From Megalopta genalis (taxonomy: Eukaryota; Arthropoda; Insecta; Hymenoptera; Halictidae): a stretch of 64,000 bases of DNA. Positions 39,106-53,969 of the stretch are shown here, piece after piece (positions within the stretch are counted from its first letter, which is position 1; each line of letters begins with the position of its first letter). A program made the position numbers and the translations under genes. The notes below the pieces were generated by a model that was not told where the DNA came from, did not search any database, and saw only the letters and a program-made list of their open reading frames with translations. Where the stretch lies: positions 48,696 to 112,695 of the forward strand of contig NW_027476979.1 of assembly GCF_051020955.1 (NCBI RefSeq), written 5' to 3'.

Positions 39106-42100
39106 ACAAATGATTTAGCTTCAAACACTTGGGATATACGTGATATAGCTTCAAATGCAGACGATCAAACGAGTTAGCTTCAAAATCCATGCGATAAACT
39201 TGATTTAGCTTCAAATCAATGCGAAGTAGAAGGATTAGCTTCAAATCCGTGGAACGCAAATGATTTAGCTTCAAATACTTGCGATATAAATGATATAGCT
39301 TCAAATGCAGGCGAAACAAACGAGTTAGCTTCTAATCCATGCGAAACTCATGCTTTAGCTTCAAATCAATGCGATGTAGAAGGTTCACCTTCAAATCCAT
39401 GCTTAACAAATAATTTAGCTTCAAACACTTGGGATATAAGTGATATAGCTTCAAATGCAGACGATCAAACGAGTTAGCTTCAAAATCCATGCGATAAACT
39501 TGATTTAGCTTCAAATCAATGCGAAGTAGAAGGATGAGCTTCAAATCCATGTAACACAAATGATTTGGCTTCAAATACTTGCGATATAAATGATATAGCT
39601 TCAAATGTAGGCGAAACAAACGAGTTAGCTTCTAATCCATGCGAAACTCATGATTTAGCTTCAAATCAATGCGATGTAGAAGGTTTACCTTCAAATCCAT
39701 GCTTAACAAATAATTTAGCTTCAAACAGTTGGGTTATAAGTGATATAGCTTCAAATGCAGAAGATCAAACGAGTTAGCCTCAAAATCCATGCGATAAACT
39801 TGATTTAGCTTCAAATCAATGCGAAGTAGAAGGGTGAGCTTCAAATCTATGCAACACAAATGATTTAGCTTCAAATACTTGCGATATAAATGATATAGCT
39901 TCTAATGTAGGCGAAACAAACGAGTTAGCTTCTAATCCATGCGAAACTCATGATTTAGCTTCAAATAAATGCGATGTAGAAGGTTTACCTTCAAATCCAT
40001 GCTTAACAAATAATTTAGCTTCAAACACTTGGGATATAAGTGATATAGCTTCAAATGCAGACGATCAAACGAGTTAGCCTCAAAATCCATGCGATAAACT
40101 TGATTTAGCTTGAAATCAATGCGAAGTAGAAGGATGAGCTTCAAATCCATGCAACACAAATGATTTAGCTTCAAATAATTGCGATATAAATGATATAGCT
40201 TCAAATGTAGGCGAAACAAACGTGTTAGCTTGTAATCCATGCGAAACTCATGATTTAGCTTCAAATCAATGCGATGTAGAAGGTTTAACTTCAAATCCAT
40301 GCTGAACAAATGATTTAGCTTCAAACACTTGGGATATACGTGATATAGCTTCAAATGCAGGCGAAACAAACGTGTTAGATTGTAATCCATGCGAAACTCA
40401 TGATTTAGCTTCAAATCAATGCGATGTAGAAGGTTTACCTTCAAATCCATGCTTAACAAATGATTTAGCTTCAAACACTTGGGATATACGTGATATAGCT
40501 TCAAATGCAGACGATCAAACGAGTTAGCTTCAAAATCCATGCGATAAACTTGATTTAGCTTCAAATCAATGCGAAGTAGAACGATTAGCTTAAAATCCAT
40601 GCAACACAAATGATTTAGCTTCAAATACTTGCGATATAAATGATATAGCTTCAAATGCAGGCGAAACAAACGTGTTAGCTTCTAATCCATGCGAAACTCA
40701 TGATTTAGCTTCAAATCAATGCGATGTAGAAGGTTTACCTTCAAATCCATGCTTAACAAATAATTTAGCTTCAAACACTTGGGATATATGTGACATAGCT
40801 TCGAATGCAGACAATCAAACGAGTTAGCTTCATAATCCACGCGATAAACTTGATTTAGCTTCAGATCAATGCGAAGTAGAAGGATGAGCTTCAAATCCAT
40901 GCAACACAAATGATTTAGCTTCAAATTCTAGCGATATAAATGATATAGATTCAAATGCAGGCAAAACAAACGTGTTAGCTTCTAATCCATGCGAAACTCA
41001 TGATTTAGCTTCAAATCAATGCGATGTAGAAGGTTTACCTTCAAATCCATGCTTAACAAATGATTTAGCTTCAAATACTTGGCATATAAGTGATATAGCT
41101 TCAAATGCAGACGATCAAACGAGTTAGCCTCAAAATCCATGCGATAAACTTGATTTAGCTTCAAATCCGTGCGTAGTAGAAGGATTAGCTTCAAATCCAT
41201 GCAACACAAATGATTTAGCTTCAAATACTTGCGATATAAATGATATAGCTTCAAATGCAGGCCTATCAAACGAGTTAGCTTCTAATCCATGCGAAACTCA
41301 TGATTTAGCTTCAAATCAATGCGATGTAGAAGGTTTACCTTCAAATCCATGCACCACAAATGATTTAGCTTCAGACACTTGGGATATAAGTGATATAGCT
41401 TCAAATGCAGACGATCAAACGAGTTAGCTTCAAAATCCATGCGATAAACTTGATTTAGCTTCAAATCAATGCGAAGTAGAAGGATGAGCTTCAAATCCAT
41501 GCAACACAAATGATTTAGCTTCAAATAATTGCGATATAAATGATATAGCTTCAAATGTAGGCGAAACAAACGTGTTAGCTTGTAATCCATGCGAAACTCA
41601 TGATTTAGCTTCAAATCAATGCGATGTAGAAGGTTTAACTTCAAATCCATGCTGAACAAATGATTTAGCTTCAAACACTTGGGATATACGTGATATAGCT
41701 TCAAATGCAGGCGAAACAAACGTGTTAGATTGTAATCCATGCGAAACTCATGATTTAGCTTCAAATCAATGCGATGTAGAAGGTTTACCTTCAAATCCAT
41801 GCTTAACAAATGATTTAGCTTCAAACACTTGGGATATACGTGATATAGCTTCAAATGCAGACGATCAAACGAGTTAGCTTCAAAATCCATGCGATAAACT
41901 TGATTTAGCTTCAAATCAATGCGAAGTAGAACGATTAGCTTAAAATCCATGCAACACAAATGATTTAGCTTCAAATACTTGCGATATAAATGATATAGCT
42001 TCAAATGCAGGCGAAACAAACGTGTTAGCTTCTAATCCATGCGAAACTCATGATTTAGCTTCAAATCAATGCGATGTAGAAGGTTTACCTTCAAATCCAT

Positions 42101-44820
42101 GCTTAACAAATAATTTAGCTTCAAACACTTGGGATATATGTGACATAGCTTCGAATGCAGACAATCAAACGAGTTAGCTTCATAATCCACGCGATAAACT
42201 TGATTTAGCTTCAGATCAATGCGAAGTAGAAGGATGAGCTTCAAATCCATGCAACACAAATGATTTAGCTTCAAATTCTAGCGATATAAATGATATAGAT
42301 TCAAATGCAGGCAAAACAAACGTGTTAGCTTCTAATCCATGCGAAACTCATGATTTAGCTTCAAATCAATGCGATGTAGAAGGTTTACCTTCAAATCCAT
42401 GCTTAACAAATGATTTAGCTTCAAATACTTGGCATATAAGTGATATAGCTTCAAATGCAGACGATCAAACGAGTTAGCCTCAAAATCCATGCGATAAACT
42501 TGATTTAGCTTCAAATCCGTGCGTAGTAGAAGGATTAGCTTCAAATCCATGCAACACAAATGATTTAGCTTCAAATACTTGCGATATAAATGATATAGCT
42601 TCAAATGCAGGCCTATCAAACGAGTTAGCTTCTAATCCATGCGAAACTCATGATTTAGCTTCAAATCAATGCGATGTAGAAGGTTTACCTTCAAATCCAT
42701 GCACCACAAATGATTTAGCTTCAGACACTTGGGATATAAGTGATATAGCTTCAAATGCAGACGATCAAACGAGTTAGCTTCAAAATCCATGCGATAAACT
42801 TGATTTAGCTTCAAATCAATGCGATGTAGAAGGTTTACCATAAAATCCAAGCTTAACAAATGATTTAGCTTCAAATACTTGCGATATAAATGATATAGCT
42901 TCAAATGCAGGCGAAAGAAACGTGTTAGCTTCTGATCCATGCGAAACTCATGATTTAGCTTCAAATCAATGCGATGTAGAAGGTTTACCTTCAAATCCAT
43001 GCTTAACAAATGATTTAGCTTCAAATACTTGCGATATAAATGATATAGCTTCAAATGCAGGCGAAACAAACGTGTTAGCTTCTAATCCATGCAAAACTCA
43101 TGATTTAGCTTCAAATCTATGAGATGTAGGAGGTTTACCTTCAAATCCATGCTTAACAAATAATTTAGCTTCAAACACTTGGGATATAAGTGATATAGCT
43201 TCAAATGCAGACGATCAAACAAGTTAGCCACAATATCCATGCGATAAACTTGATTTAGCTTGAAATCAATGCGAAGTAGAAGGATGAGCTTCAAATCCAT
43301 GCAACACAAATGATTTAGCTTCAAATAATTGCGATATAAATGATATAGCTTCAAATGTAGGCGAAACAAACGTGTTAGCTTGTAATCCATGCGAAACTCA
43401 TGATTTAGCTTGAAATCAATGCGATGTAGAAGGTTTACCTTCAAATCCATGCTGAACAAATGATTTAGCTTCAAACACTTGGGATATACGTGATATAGCT
43501 TCAAATGCAGGCGAAACAAACGTGTTAGATTGTAATCCATGCGAAACTCATGATTTAGCTTCAAATCAATGCGATGTAGAATGTTTACCTTCAAATCCAT
43601 GCTTAACAAATAATTTAGCTTCAAACACTTGGGATTTAAGTGATATGGCTTCAAATGCAGACGATCAAACGAGTTAGCTTCAAAATCCATGCGATAAACT
43701 TGATTTAGCTTCAAATCAATGCGATGTAGAAGGTTTACCATAAAATCCATGCTTAACAAATGATTTAGCTTCAAATACTTGCGATATAAATGATATAGCT
43801 TCAAATGCAGGCGAAAGAAACGTGTTAGCTTCTGATCCATGCGAAACTCATGATTTAGCTTCAAATCAATGCGATGTAGAAGGTTTACCTTCAAATCCAT
43901 GCTTAACAAATGATTTAGCTTCAAATACTTGCGACATAAATGATATAGCTTCAAATGCAGGCGAAACAAACGTGTTAGCTTCTAATCCATGCGAAACTCA
44001 TGATTTAGCTTCAAATCAATGCGATGTAGAAGGATTAGCTTAAAATCCATCCAACACAAATGATCTAGCTGCAAATACTTGCGATATAAATGATATAGCT
44101 TCAAATGCAGGCGAAACAAACGTGTTAGCTTCTAATCCATGCGAAACTCATGATTTAGCTTCAAATCAATGCGATGTAGAAGGTTTACCTTCAAATCCAT
44201 GCTGAACAAATGATTTAGCTTCAAACACTTGGGATATACGTGATATAGCTTCAAATGCAGGCGATCAAGCGAGTTAGCTTCAAAATCCATGCGATAAACT
44301 TGATTTAGCTTCAAATAAATGCGAAGTAGAAGGATTGGCTTAAAATCCATGCAACACAAATGATTTAGCTTCAAATACTTGCGATATAAATGATATAGCT
44401 TCAAATGCAGGCGAAACAAACGAGTTAGCTTCTAATCCATGCGAAACTCATGATTTAGCTTCAAATCAATGCGATGTAGAAGGTTTACCTTCAAATCCAT
44501 GCTTAACAAATAATTTAGCTTCAAACAGTTGGGTTATAAGTGATATAGCTTCAAATGCAGAAGATCAAACGAGTTAGCCTCAAAATCCATGCGATAAACT
44601 TGATTTAGCTTCAAATCAATGCGAAGTAGAAGGGTGAGCTTCAAATCTATGCAACACAAATGATTTAACTTCAAATACTTGCGATATAAATGATATAGCT
44701 TCTAATGTAGGCGAAACAAACGAGTTAGCTTCTAATCCATGCGAAACTCATGATTTAGCTTCAAATAAATGCGATGTAGAAGGTTTACCTTCAAATCCAT
44801 GCTTAACAAATAATTTAGCT
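36932..44820 (+). repeat. Large tandem duplication, copy 1 (7,889 bp)
   Basis: Sequence from about 36,932 repeats from about 44,821 at an offset of 7,889 bp (263 monomers minus one). Matching landmarks include AAATCATTTA at 37,819 and 45,708, and the 245-codon - frames at 39,932 and 47,821. Copy 1 contains a doubled 1,350-bp segment that is single in copy 2, after which the offset becomes 6,539. Copy 1 ends in a stretch matching about 39.6-40.02 kb, where the junction at 44,820/44,821 switches from one source to the other. The array nature explains all frames in it. Confidence 0.88.
40112..42811 (+). repeat. 1,350-bp tandem duplication, two copies
   Basis: About 40,112-41,461 is followed by an almost identical 41,462-42,811, offset exactly 1,350 bp (nine pentamers). 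Shared private variants include GAAGTAGAACGATTAGC, GGGATATATGTGACATAGC, TTCGAATGCAGACAATC, CTTCAGATCAATGCG, TTGGCATATAAG, AATCCGTGCGTAGTAG and GGCCTATCAAACGAG. The corresponding place in copy 2 of the large duplication (about 48.0-49.35 kb) has only one copy, so this doubling happened after, or was lost from, one of the two. Confidence 0.9.
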
Positions 44821-47800
44821 TCAAACAGTTGGGATATAAGTGATATAGCTTCAAATGCAGAAGTTCAAACGAGTTAGCCTCAAAATCCATGCGATAAACT
44901 TGATTTAGCTTCAAATCAATGCGAAGTATTAGGGTGAGCTTCAAATCCATGCAACACAAATGATTTAGCTTCAAATACTTGCGATATAAATGATATAGCT
45001 TCAAATGTAGGCGAAACAAACGAGTTAGCTTCTAATCCATGCGAAACTCATGATTTAGCTTCAAATAAATGCGATGTAGAATGTTTACCTTCAAATCCAT
45101 GCTGAACAAATGATTTAGCATCAAACACTTGGGATATACGTGATATAGCTTCAAATGCAGGCCTAACAAACGAGTTATCTTCTAATCCATGCGAAACTCA
45201 TGATTTAGCTTCAAATCAATGCGATGTAGAAGGTTTACCTTCAAATCCATGCTTAACAAATAATTTAGCTTCAAACATTTGGGATATAAGTGATATAGCT
45301 TCAAATGCAGACGATCAAACGAGTTAGCCTCAAAATCCATGCGATAAACTTGATTTAGCTTGAAATCAATGCGAAGTAGAAGAATGAGCTTCAAATCCAG
45401 GCAACACAAATGATTTAGCTTCAAATACTTGCGATATAAATGATATAGCTTCAAATGTAGGCGAAACAAACGTGTTAGCTTGTAATCCATGCGAAACTCA
45501 TGATTTAGCTTCAAATCAATGCGATGTAGAAGGTTTACCTTCAAATCCATGCTTAACAAATGATTTCGCTTCAAATACTTGCGATATAAATGATATAGCT
45601 TGAAATGCAGGCGAAACAAACGTGTTAGCTTGTAATCCATGCGAAACTCATGATTTAGCTTCAAATCAATGCGATGTAGAAGGTTTACCTTCAAATCCAT
45701 GCTTAACAAATCATTTAGCTTCAAACACTTGGGATATAAGTGATATAGCTTGAAATGCAGACGATCAAAAGAGTTAGCTTCAAGTCCACGCGAAACAAGT
45801 GATTTAGCTTCAGACACTTGCGATATAAGTGATATAGATTCAAATGCAGACGATCAAACGAGTTAGCTTCAAAATCCATGCGATAAACTTGATTTAGCTT
45901 CAAATCAATGCGAAGTAGAAGGATTAGCTTCAAATCCGTGGAACGCAAATGATTTAGCTTCAAATACTAGCGATATAAATGATATAGCTTCAAATGCAGG
46001 CGAAACAAACGAGTTAGCTTCTAATCCATGCGAAACTCATGATTTAGCTTCAAATCAATGCGATGTAGAAGGTTTACCTTCAAATCCATGCTTAACAAAT
46101 AATTTAGCTTCAAACAGTTGGGATATAAGTGATATAGCTTCAAATGCAGAAGTTCAAACGAGTTAGCCTCAAAATCCATGCGATAAACTTGATTTAGCTT
46201 CAAATCAATGCGAAGTATTAGGGTGAGCTTCAAATCCATGCAACACAAATGATTTAGCTTCAAATACTTGCGATATAAATGATATAGCTTCAAATGTAGG
46301 CGAAACAAACGAGTTAGCTTCTAATCCATGCGAAACTCATGATTTAGCTTCAAATAAATGCGATGTAGAATGTTTACCTTCAAATCCATGCTGAACAAAT
46401 GATTTAGCATCAAACACTTGGGATATACGTGATATAGCTTCAAATGCAGGCCTAACAAACTAGTTATCTTCTAATCCATGCGAAACTCATGATTTAGCTT
46501 CAAATCAATGCGATGTAGAAGGTTTACCTTCAAATCCATGCTTAACAAATAATTTAGCTTCAAACATTTGGGATATAAGTGATATAGCTTCAAATGCAGA
46601 CGATCAAACGAGTTAGCCTCAAAATCCATGCGATAAACTTGATTTAGCTTGAAATCAATGCGAAGTAGAAGAATGAGCTTCAAATCCAGGCAACACAAAT
46701 GATTTAGCTTCAAATACTTGCGATATAAATGATATAGCTTCAAATGTAGGCGAAACAAACGTGTTAGCTTGTAATCCATGCGAAACACATGATTTAGCTT
46801 CAAATCAATGCGATGTAGAAGGTTTACCTTCAAATCCATGCTTAACAAATGATTTCGCTTCAAATACTTGCGATATAAATGATATAGCTTGAAATGCAGG
46901 CGAAACAAACGTGTTAGCTTGTAATCCATGCGAAACTCATGATTTAGCTTCAAATCAATGCGATGTAGAAGGTTTACCTTCAAATCCATGCTTAACAAAT
47001 GATTTAGCTTCAAACACTTGGGATATACGTGATATAGCTTCAAATGCAGACGATCAAACGAGTTAGCTTCAAAATCCATGCGATAAACTTGATTTAGCTT
47101 CAAATCAATGCGAAGTAGAAGGATTAGCTTCAAATCCGTGGAACGCAAATGATTTAGCTTCAAATACTTGCGATATAAATGATATAGCTTCAAATGCAGG
47201 CGAAACAAACGAGTTAGCTTCTAATCCATGCGAAACTCATGCTTTAGCTTCAAATCAATGCGATGTAGAAGGTTCACCTTCAAATCCATGCTTAACAAAT
47301 AATTTAGCTTCAAACACTTGGGATATAAGTGATATAGCTTCAAATGCAGACGATCAAACGAGTTAGCTTCAAAATCCATGCGATAAACTTGATTTAGCTT
47401 CAAATCAATGCGAAGTAGAAGGATGAGCTTCAAATCCATGTAACACAAATGATTTGGCTTCAAATACTTGCGATATAAATGATATAGCTTCAAATGTAGG
47501 CGAAACAAACGAGTTAGCTTCTAATCCATGCGAAACTCATGATTTAGCTTCAAATCAATGCGATGTAGAAGGTTTACCTTCAAATCCATGCTTAACAAAT
47601 AATTTAGCTTCAAACAGTTGGGTTATAAGTGATATAGCTTCAAATGCAGAAGATCAAACGAGTTAGCCTCAAAATCCATGCGATAAACTTGATTTAGCTT
47701 CAAATCAATGCGAAGTAGAAGGGTGAGCTTCAAATCTATGCAACACAAATGATTTAGCTTCAAATACTTGCGATATAAATGATATAGCTTCTAATGTAGG

Positions 47801-50800
47801 CGAAACAAACGAGTTAGCTTCTAATCCATGCGAAACTCATGATTTAGCTTCAAATAAATGCGATGTAGAAGGTTTACCTTCAAATCCATGCTTAACAAAT
47901 AATTTAGCTTCAAACACTTGGGATATAAGTGATATAGCTTCAAATGCAGACGATCAAACGAGTTAGCCTCAAAATCCATGCGATAAACTTGATTTAGCTT
48001 GAAATCAATGCGAAGTAGAAGGATGAGCTTCAAATCCATGCAACACAAATGATTTAGCTTCAAATAATTGCGATATAAATGATATAGCTTCAAATGTAGG
48101 CGAAACAAACGTGTTAGCTTGTAATCCATGCGAAACTCATGATTTAGCTTCAAATCAATGCGATGTAGAAGGTTTAACTTCAAATCCATGCTGAACAAAT
48201 GATTTAGCTTCAAACACTTGGGATATACGTGATATAGCTTCAAATGCAGGCGAAACAAACGTGTTAGATTGTAATCCATGCGAAACTCATGATTTAGCTT
48301 CAAATCAATGCGATGTAGAAGGTTTACCTTCAAATCCATGCTTAACAAATGATTTAGCTTCAAACACTTGGGATATACGTGATATAGCTTCAAATGCAGA
48401 CGATCAAACGAGTTAGCTTCAAAATCCATGCGATAAACTTGATTTAGCTTCAAATCAATGCGAAGTAGAACGATTAGCTTAAAATCCATGCAACACAAAT
48501 GATTTAGCTTCAAATACTTGCGATATAAATGATATAGCTTCAAATGCAGGCGAAACAAACGTGTTAGCTTCTAATCCATGCGAAACTCATGATTTAGCTT
48601 CAAATCAATGCGATGTAGAAGGTTTACCTTCAAATCCATGCTTAACAAATAATTTAGCTTCAAACACTTGGGATATATGTGACATAGCTTCGAATGCAGA
48701 CAATCAAACGAGTTAGCTTCATAATCCACGCGATAAACTTGATTTAGCTTCAGATCAATGCGAAGTAGAAGGATGAGCTTCAAATCCATGCAACACAAAT
48801 GATTTAGCTTCAAATTCTAGCGATATAAATGATATAGATTCAAATGCAGGCAAAACAAACGTGTTAGCTTCTAATCCATGCGAAACTCATGATTTAGCTT
48901 CAAATCAATGCGATGTAGAAGGTTTACCTTCAAATCCATGCTTAACAAATGATTTAGCTTCAAATACTTGGCATATAAGTGATATAGCTTCAAATGCAGA
49001 CGATCAAACGAGTTAGCCTCAAAATCCATGCGATAAACTTGATTTAGCTTCAAATCCGTGCGTAGTAGAAGGATTAGCTTCAAATCCATGCAACACAAAT
49101 GATTTAGCTTCAAATACTTGCGATATAAATGATATAGCTTCAAATGCAGGCCTATCAAACGAGTTAGCTTCTAATCCATGCGAAACTCATGATTTAGCTT
49201 CAAATCAATGCGATGTAGAAGGTTTACCTTCAAATCCATGCACCACAAATGATTTAGCTTCAGACACTTGGGATATAAGTGATATAGCTTCAAATGCAGA
49301 CGATCAAACGAGTTAGCTTCAAAATCCATGCGATAAACTTGATTTAGCTTCAAATCAATGCGATGTAGAAGGTTTACCATAAAATCCATGCTTAACAAAT
49401 GATTTAGCTTCAAATACTTGCGATATAAATGATATAGCTTCAAATGCAGGCGAAAGAAACGTGTTAGCTTCTGATCCATGCGAAACTCATGATTTAGCTT
49501 CAAATCAATGCGATGTAGAAGGTTTACCTTCAAATCCATGCTTAACAAATGATTTAGCTTCAAATACTTGCGATATAAATGATATAGCTTCAAATGCAGG
49601 CGAAACAAACGTGTTAGCTTCTAATCCATGCAAAACTCATGATTTAGCTTCAAATCTATGAGATGTAGGAGGTTTACCTTCAAATCCATGCTTAACAAAT
49701 AATTTAGCTTCAAACACTTGGGATATAAGTGATATAGCTTCAAATGCAGACGATCAAACAAGTTAGCCACAATATCCATGCGATAAACTTGATTTAGCTT
49801 GAAATCAATGCGAAGTAGAAGGATGAGCTTCAAATCCATGCAACACAAATGATTTAGCTTCAAATAATTGCGATATAAATGATATAGCTTCAAATGTAGG
49901 CGAAACAAACGTGTTAGCTTGTAATCCATGCGAAACTCATGATTTAGCTTGAAATCAATGCGATGTAGAAGGTTTACCTTCAAATCCATGCTGAACAAAT
50001 GATTTAGCTTCAAACACTTGGGATATACGTGATATAGCTTCAAATGCAGGCGAAACAAACGTGTTAGATTGTAATCCATGCGAAACTCATGATTTAGCTT
50101 CAAATCAATGCGATGTAGAATGTTTACCTTCAAATCCATGCTTAACAAATAATTTAGCTTCAAACACTTGGGATTTAAGTGATATGGCTTCAAATGCAGA
50201 CGATCAAACGAGTTAGCTTCAAAATCCATGCGATAAACTTGATTTAGCTTCAAATCAATGCGATGTAGAAGGTTTACCATAAAATCCATGCTTAACAAAT
50301 GATTTAGCTTCAAATACTTGCGATATAAATGATATAGCTTCAAATGCAGGCGAAAGAAACGTGTTAGCTTCTGATCCATGCGAAACTCATGATTTAGCTT
50401 CAAATCAATGCGATGTAGAAGGTTTACCTTCAAATCCATGCTTAACAAATGATTTAGCTTCAAATACTTGCGACATAAATGATATAGCTTCAAATGCAGG
50501 CGAAACAAACGTGTTAGCTTCTAATCCATGCGAAACTCATGATTTAGCTTCAAATCAATGCGATGTAGAAGGATTAGCTTAAAATCCATCCAACACAAAT
50601 GATCTAGCTGCAAATACTTGCGATATAAATGATATAGCTTCAAATGCAGGCGAAACAAACGTGTTAGCTTCTAATCCATGCGAAACTCATGATTTAGCTT
50701 CAAATCAATGCGATGTAGAAGGTTTACCTTCAAATCCATGCTGAACAAATGATTTAGCTTCAAACACTTGGGATATACGTGATATAGCTTCAAATGCAGG

Positions 50801-51359
50801 CGATCAAGCGAGTTAGCTTCAAAATCCATGCGATAAACTTGATTTAGCTTCAAATAAATGCGAAGTAGAAGGATTGGCTTAAAATCCATGCAACACAAAT
50901 GATTTAGCTTCAAATACTTGCGATATAAATGATATAGCTTCAAATGCAGGCGAAACAAACGAGTTAGCTTCTAATCCATGCGAAACTCATGATTTAGCTT
51001 CAAATCAATGCGATGTAGAAGGTTTACCTTCAAATCCATGCTTAACAAATAATTTAGCTTCAAACAGTTGGGTTATAAGTGATATAGCTTCAAATGCAGA
51101 AGATCAAACGAGTTAGCCTCAAAATCCATGCGATAAACTTGATTTAGCTTCAAATCAATGCGAAGTAGAAGGGTGAGCTTCAAATCTATGCAACACAAAT
51201 GATTTAACTTCAAATACTTGCGATATAAATGATATAGCTTCTAATGTAGGCGAAACAAACGAGTTAGCTTCTAATCCATGCGAAACTCATGATTTAGCTT
51301 CAAATAAATGCGATGTAGAAGGTTTACCTTCAAATCCATGCTTAACAAATAATTTAGCT
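44821..51359 (+). repeat. Large tandem duplication, copy 2 (6,539 bp)
   Basis: This is the downstream copy of 36,932-44,820, shorter by exactly one 1,350-bp segment. The register is constant at 45,841-53,210, so no net indels have entered it. Differences from copy 1 are few: for example AATCCAAGCTTAAC near 42,848 against AATCCATGCTTAAC near 49,387, and ACTAGTTATC near 46,459 against ACGAGTTATC. Past 51,359 the sequence continues as a match to about 47,910 (offset 3,450), suggesting another exchange. No gene is supported. Confidence 0.87.
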
Positions 51360-53969
51360 TCAAACACTTGGGATATAAGTGATATAGCTTCAAATGCAGA
51401 CGATCAAACGAGTTAGCCTCAAAATCCATGCGATAAACTTGATTTAGCTTGAAATCAATGCGAAGTAGAAGGATGAGCTTCAAATCCATGCAACACAAAT
51501 GATTTAGCTTCAAATAATTGCGATATAAATGATATAGCTTCAAATGTAGGCGAAACAAACGTGTTAGCTTGTAATCCATGCGAAACTCATGATTTAGCTT
51601 CAAATCAATGCGATGTAGAAGGTTTAACTTCAAATCCATGCTGAACAAATGATTTAGCTTCAAACACTTGGGATATACGTGATATAGCTTCAAATGCAGG
51701 CGAAACAAACGTGTTAGATTGTAATCCATGCGAAACTCATGATTTAGCTTCAAATCAATGCGATGTAGAAGGTTTACCTTCAAATCCATGCTTAACAAAT
51801 GATTTAGCTTCAAACACTTGGGATATACGTGATATAGCTTCAAATGCAGACGATCAAACGAGTTAGCTTCAAAATCCATGCGATAAACTTGATTTAGCTT
51901 CAAATCAATGCGAAGTAGAACGATTAGCTTAAAATCCATGCAACACAAATGATTTAGCTTCAAATACTTGCGATATAAATGATATAGCTTCAAATGCAGG
52001 CGAAACAAACGTGTTAGCTTCTAATCCATGCGAAACTCATGATTTAGCTTCAAATCAATGCGATGTAGAAGGTTTACCTTCAAATCCATGCTTAACAAAT
52101 AATTTAGCTTCAAACACTTGGGATATAAGTGACATACCTTCGAATGCAGACAATCAAACGAGTTAGCTTCATAATCCACGCGATAAATTTGATTTAGCTT
52201 CAGATCAATGCGAAGTAGAAGGATGAGCTTCAAATCCATGCAACACAAATGATTTAGCTTCAAATTCTAGCGATATAAATGATATAGATTCAAATGCAGG
52301 CAAAACAAACGTGTTAGCTTCTAATCCATGCGAAACTCATGATTTAGCTTCAAATCAATGCGATGTAGAAGGTTTACCTTCAAATCCATGCTTAACAAAT
52401 GATTTAGCTTCAAATACTTGGGATATAAATGATATAGCTTCAAATGCAGAAGAAACAAACGGGTTATCTTCAAATCTATGCCATGCACTTGATTTAGCTT
52501 CAAATCAATGCGATGTAGAAGATTTACCTTCAAATCCATGCTTAACAAATAATTTAGCTTCAAACAGTTGGGATATAAGTGATATAGCTTCAAATGCAGA
52601 CGATCAAACGAGTTAGCCTCAAAATCCATGCGATAAACTTGATTTAGCTTCAAATCAATGCGAAGTAGAAGGGTGAGCTTTAAATCCATGCAACACAAAT
52701 GATTTAGCTTCAAATACTTGCGATATAAATGATATAGCTTCAAATGTAGGCGAAACAAACGAGTTAGCTTCTAATCCATGCGAAACTCATGATTTAGCTT
52801 CAAATAAATGCGATGTAGAATGTTTACCTTCAAATCCATGCTGAACAAATGATTTAGCTTCAAACACTTGGGATATACGTGATATAGCTTCAAATGCAGG
52901 CGAAACAAACGAGTTAGCTTCTAATCCATGCGAAGCTCTTGATTTAGCTTCAAATCAATGCGATGTAGAAGGTTTACCTTCAAATCCATGCTTAACAAAT
53001 GATTTAGCTTCAAACACTTGGGATATACGTGATATAGCTTCAAATGCAGACGATCAAACGAGTTAGCTTCAAAATCCATGCGATAAACTTGATTTAGCTT
53101 CAAATCAATGCGAAGTAGAAGGATTAGCTTCAAATCCGTGGAACGCAAATGATTTAGCTTCAAATACTTGCGATATAAATGATATAGCTTCAAATGTAGG
53201 CGAAACAAACGTGTTAGCTGTAATCCATGCGAAACTCATGATTTAGCTTCAAATCAATGCGATGTAGAAGGTTTACCTTCAAATCCATGCTGAACAAATG
53301 ATTTAGCTTCAAACACTTGGGATATACGTGATATAGCTTCAAATGCAGGCGAAACAAACGAGTTAGCTTCTAATCCATGCGAAGCTCTTGATTTAGCTTC
53401 AAATCAATGCGATGTAGAAGGTTTACCTTCAAATCCATGCTTAACAAATAATTTAGCTTCAAACACTTGGGATATAAGTGATATAGCTTGAAATGCAGAC
53501 GATCAAACGAATTAGCTTCAAAATCCATACGATAAACTTGATTTAGCTTCAAATCAATGCGAAGTAGAAGGATTAGCTTCAAATCCATGCAACACAAGTG
53601 ATTTAGCTTCAGACGCTTGGGATATAAGTGATATAGATCCAAATGCACTCGATCAAACGAGTTAGCTTCAAGTCCACGCGAAACAAGTGATTTAGCTTCA
53701 AATCAATGCGATGTAGAAGGTTTACCTTGAAATCCATGCTTAGCAAATAATTTAGCTTCAAACACTTGGGATATAAGTGATATAGCTTCAAATGCAGAAG
53801 GTCAAACGAGTTAGCCTCAAAATCCATGCGATAAACTTGATTTAGCTTCAAATCAATACGAAGTAGAAGGGTGAGCTTCAAATCCATGCAACACAAATGA
53901 TTTAGCTTCAAATACTTGCGATATAAATGATATAGCTTCAAATGTACGCGAAACAAACGAGTTAGCTTC
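51360..53969 (+). repeat. Mosaic of 300-bp repeats between large blocks
   Basis: 51,360 to about 52,260 matches about 47,910-48,810 (offset 3,450) with a few changes such as GACATACCTTCG. From about 52,300 to 53,650 it mixes variants from several blocks: a short piece of the CCATGCCATGCACTTGATT block near 52,478, GAAGCTCTTGATTTAGC at about 52,933 and 53,382, and a one-base loss at about 53,219 (GTTAGCTGTAATCC). An uncompensated 29-bp monomer lies at 53,666. Only broken repeat frames are present. Confidence 0.8.
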
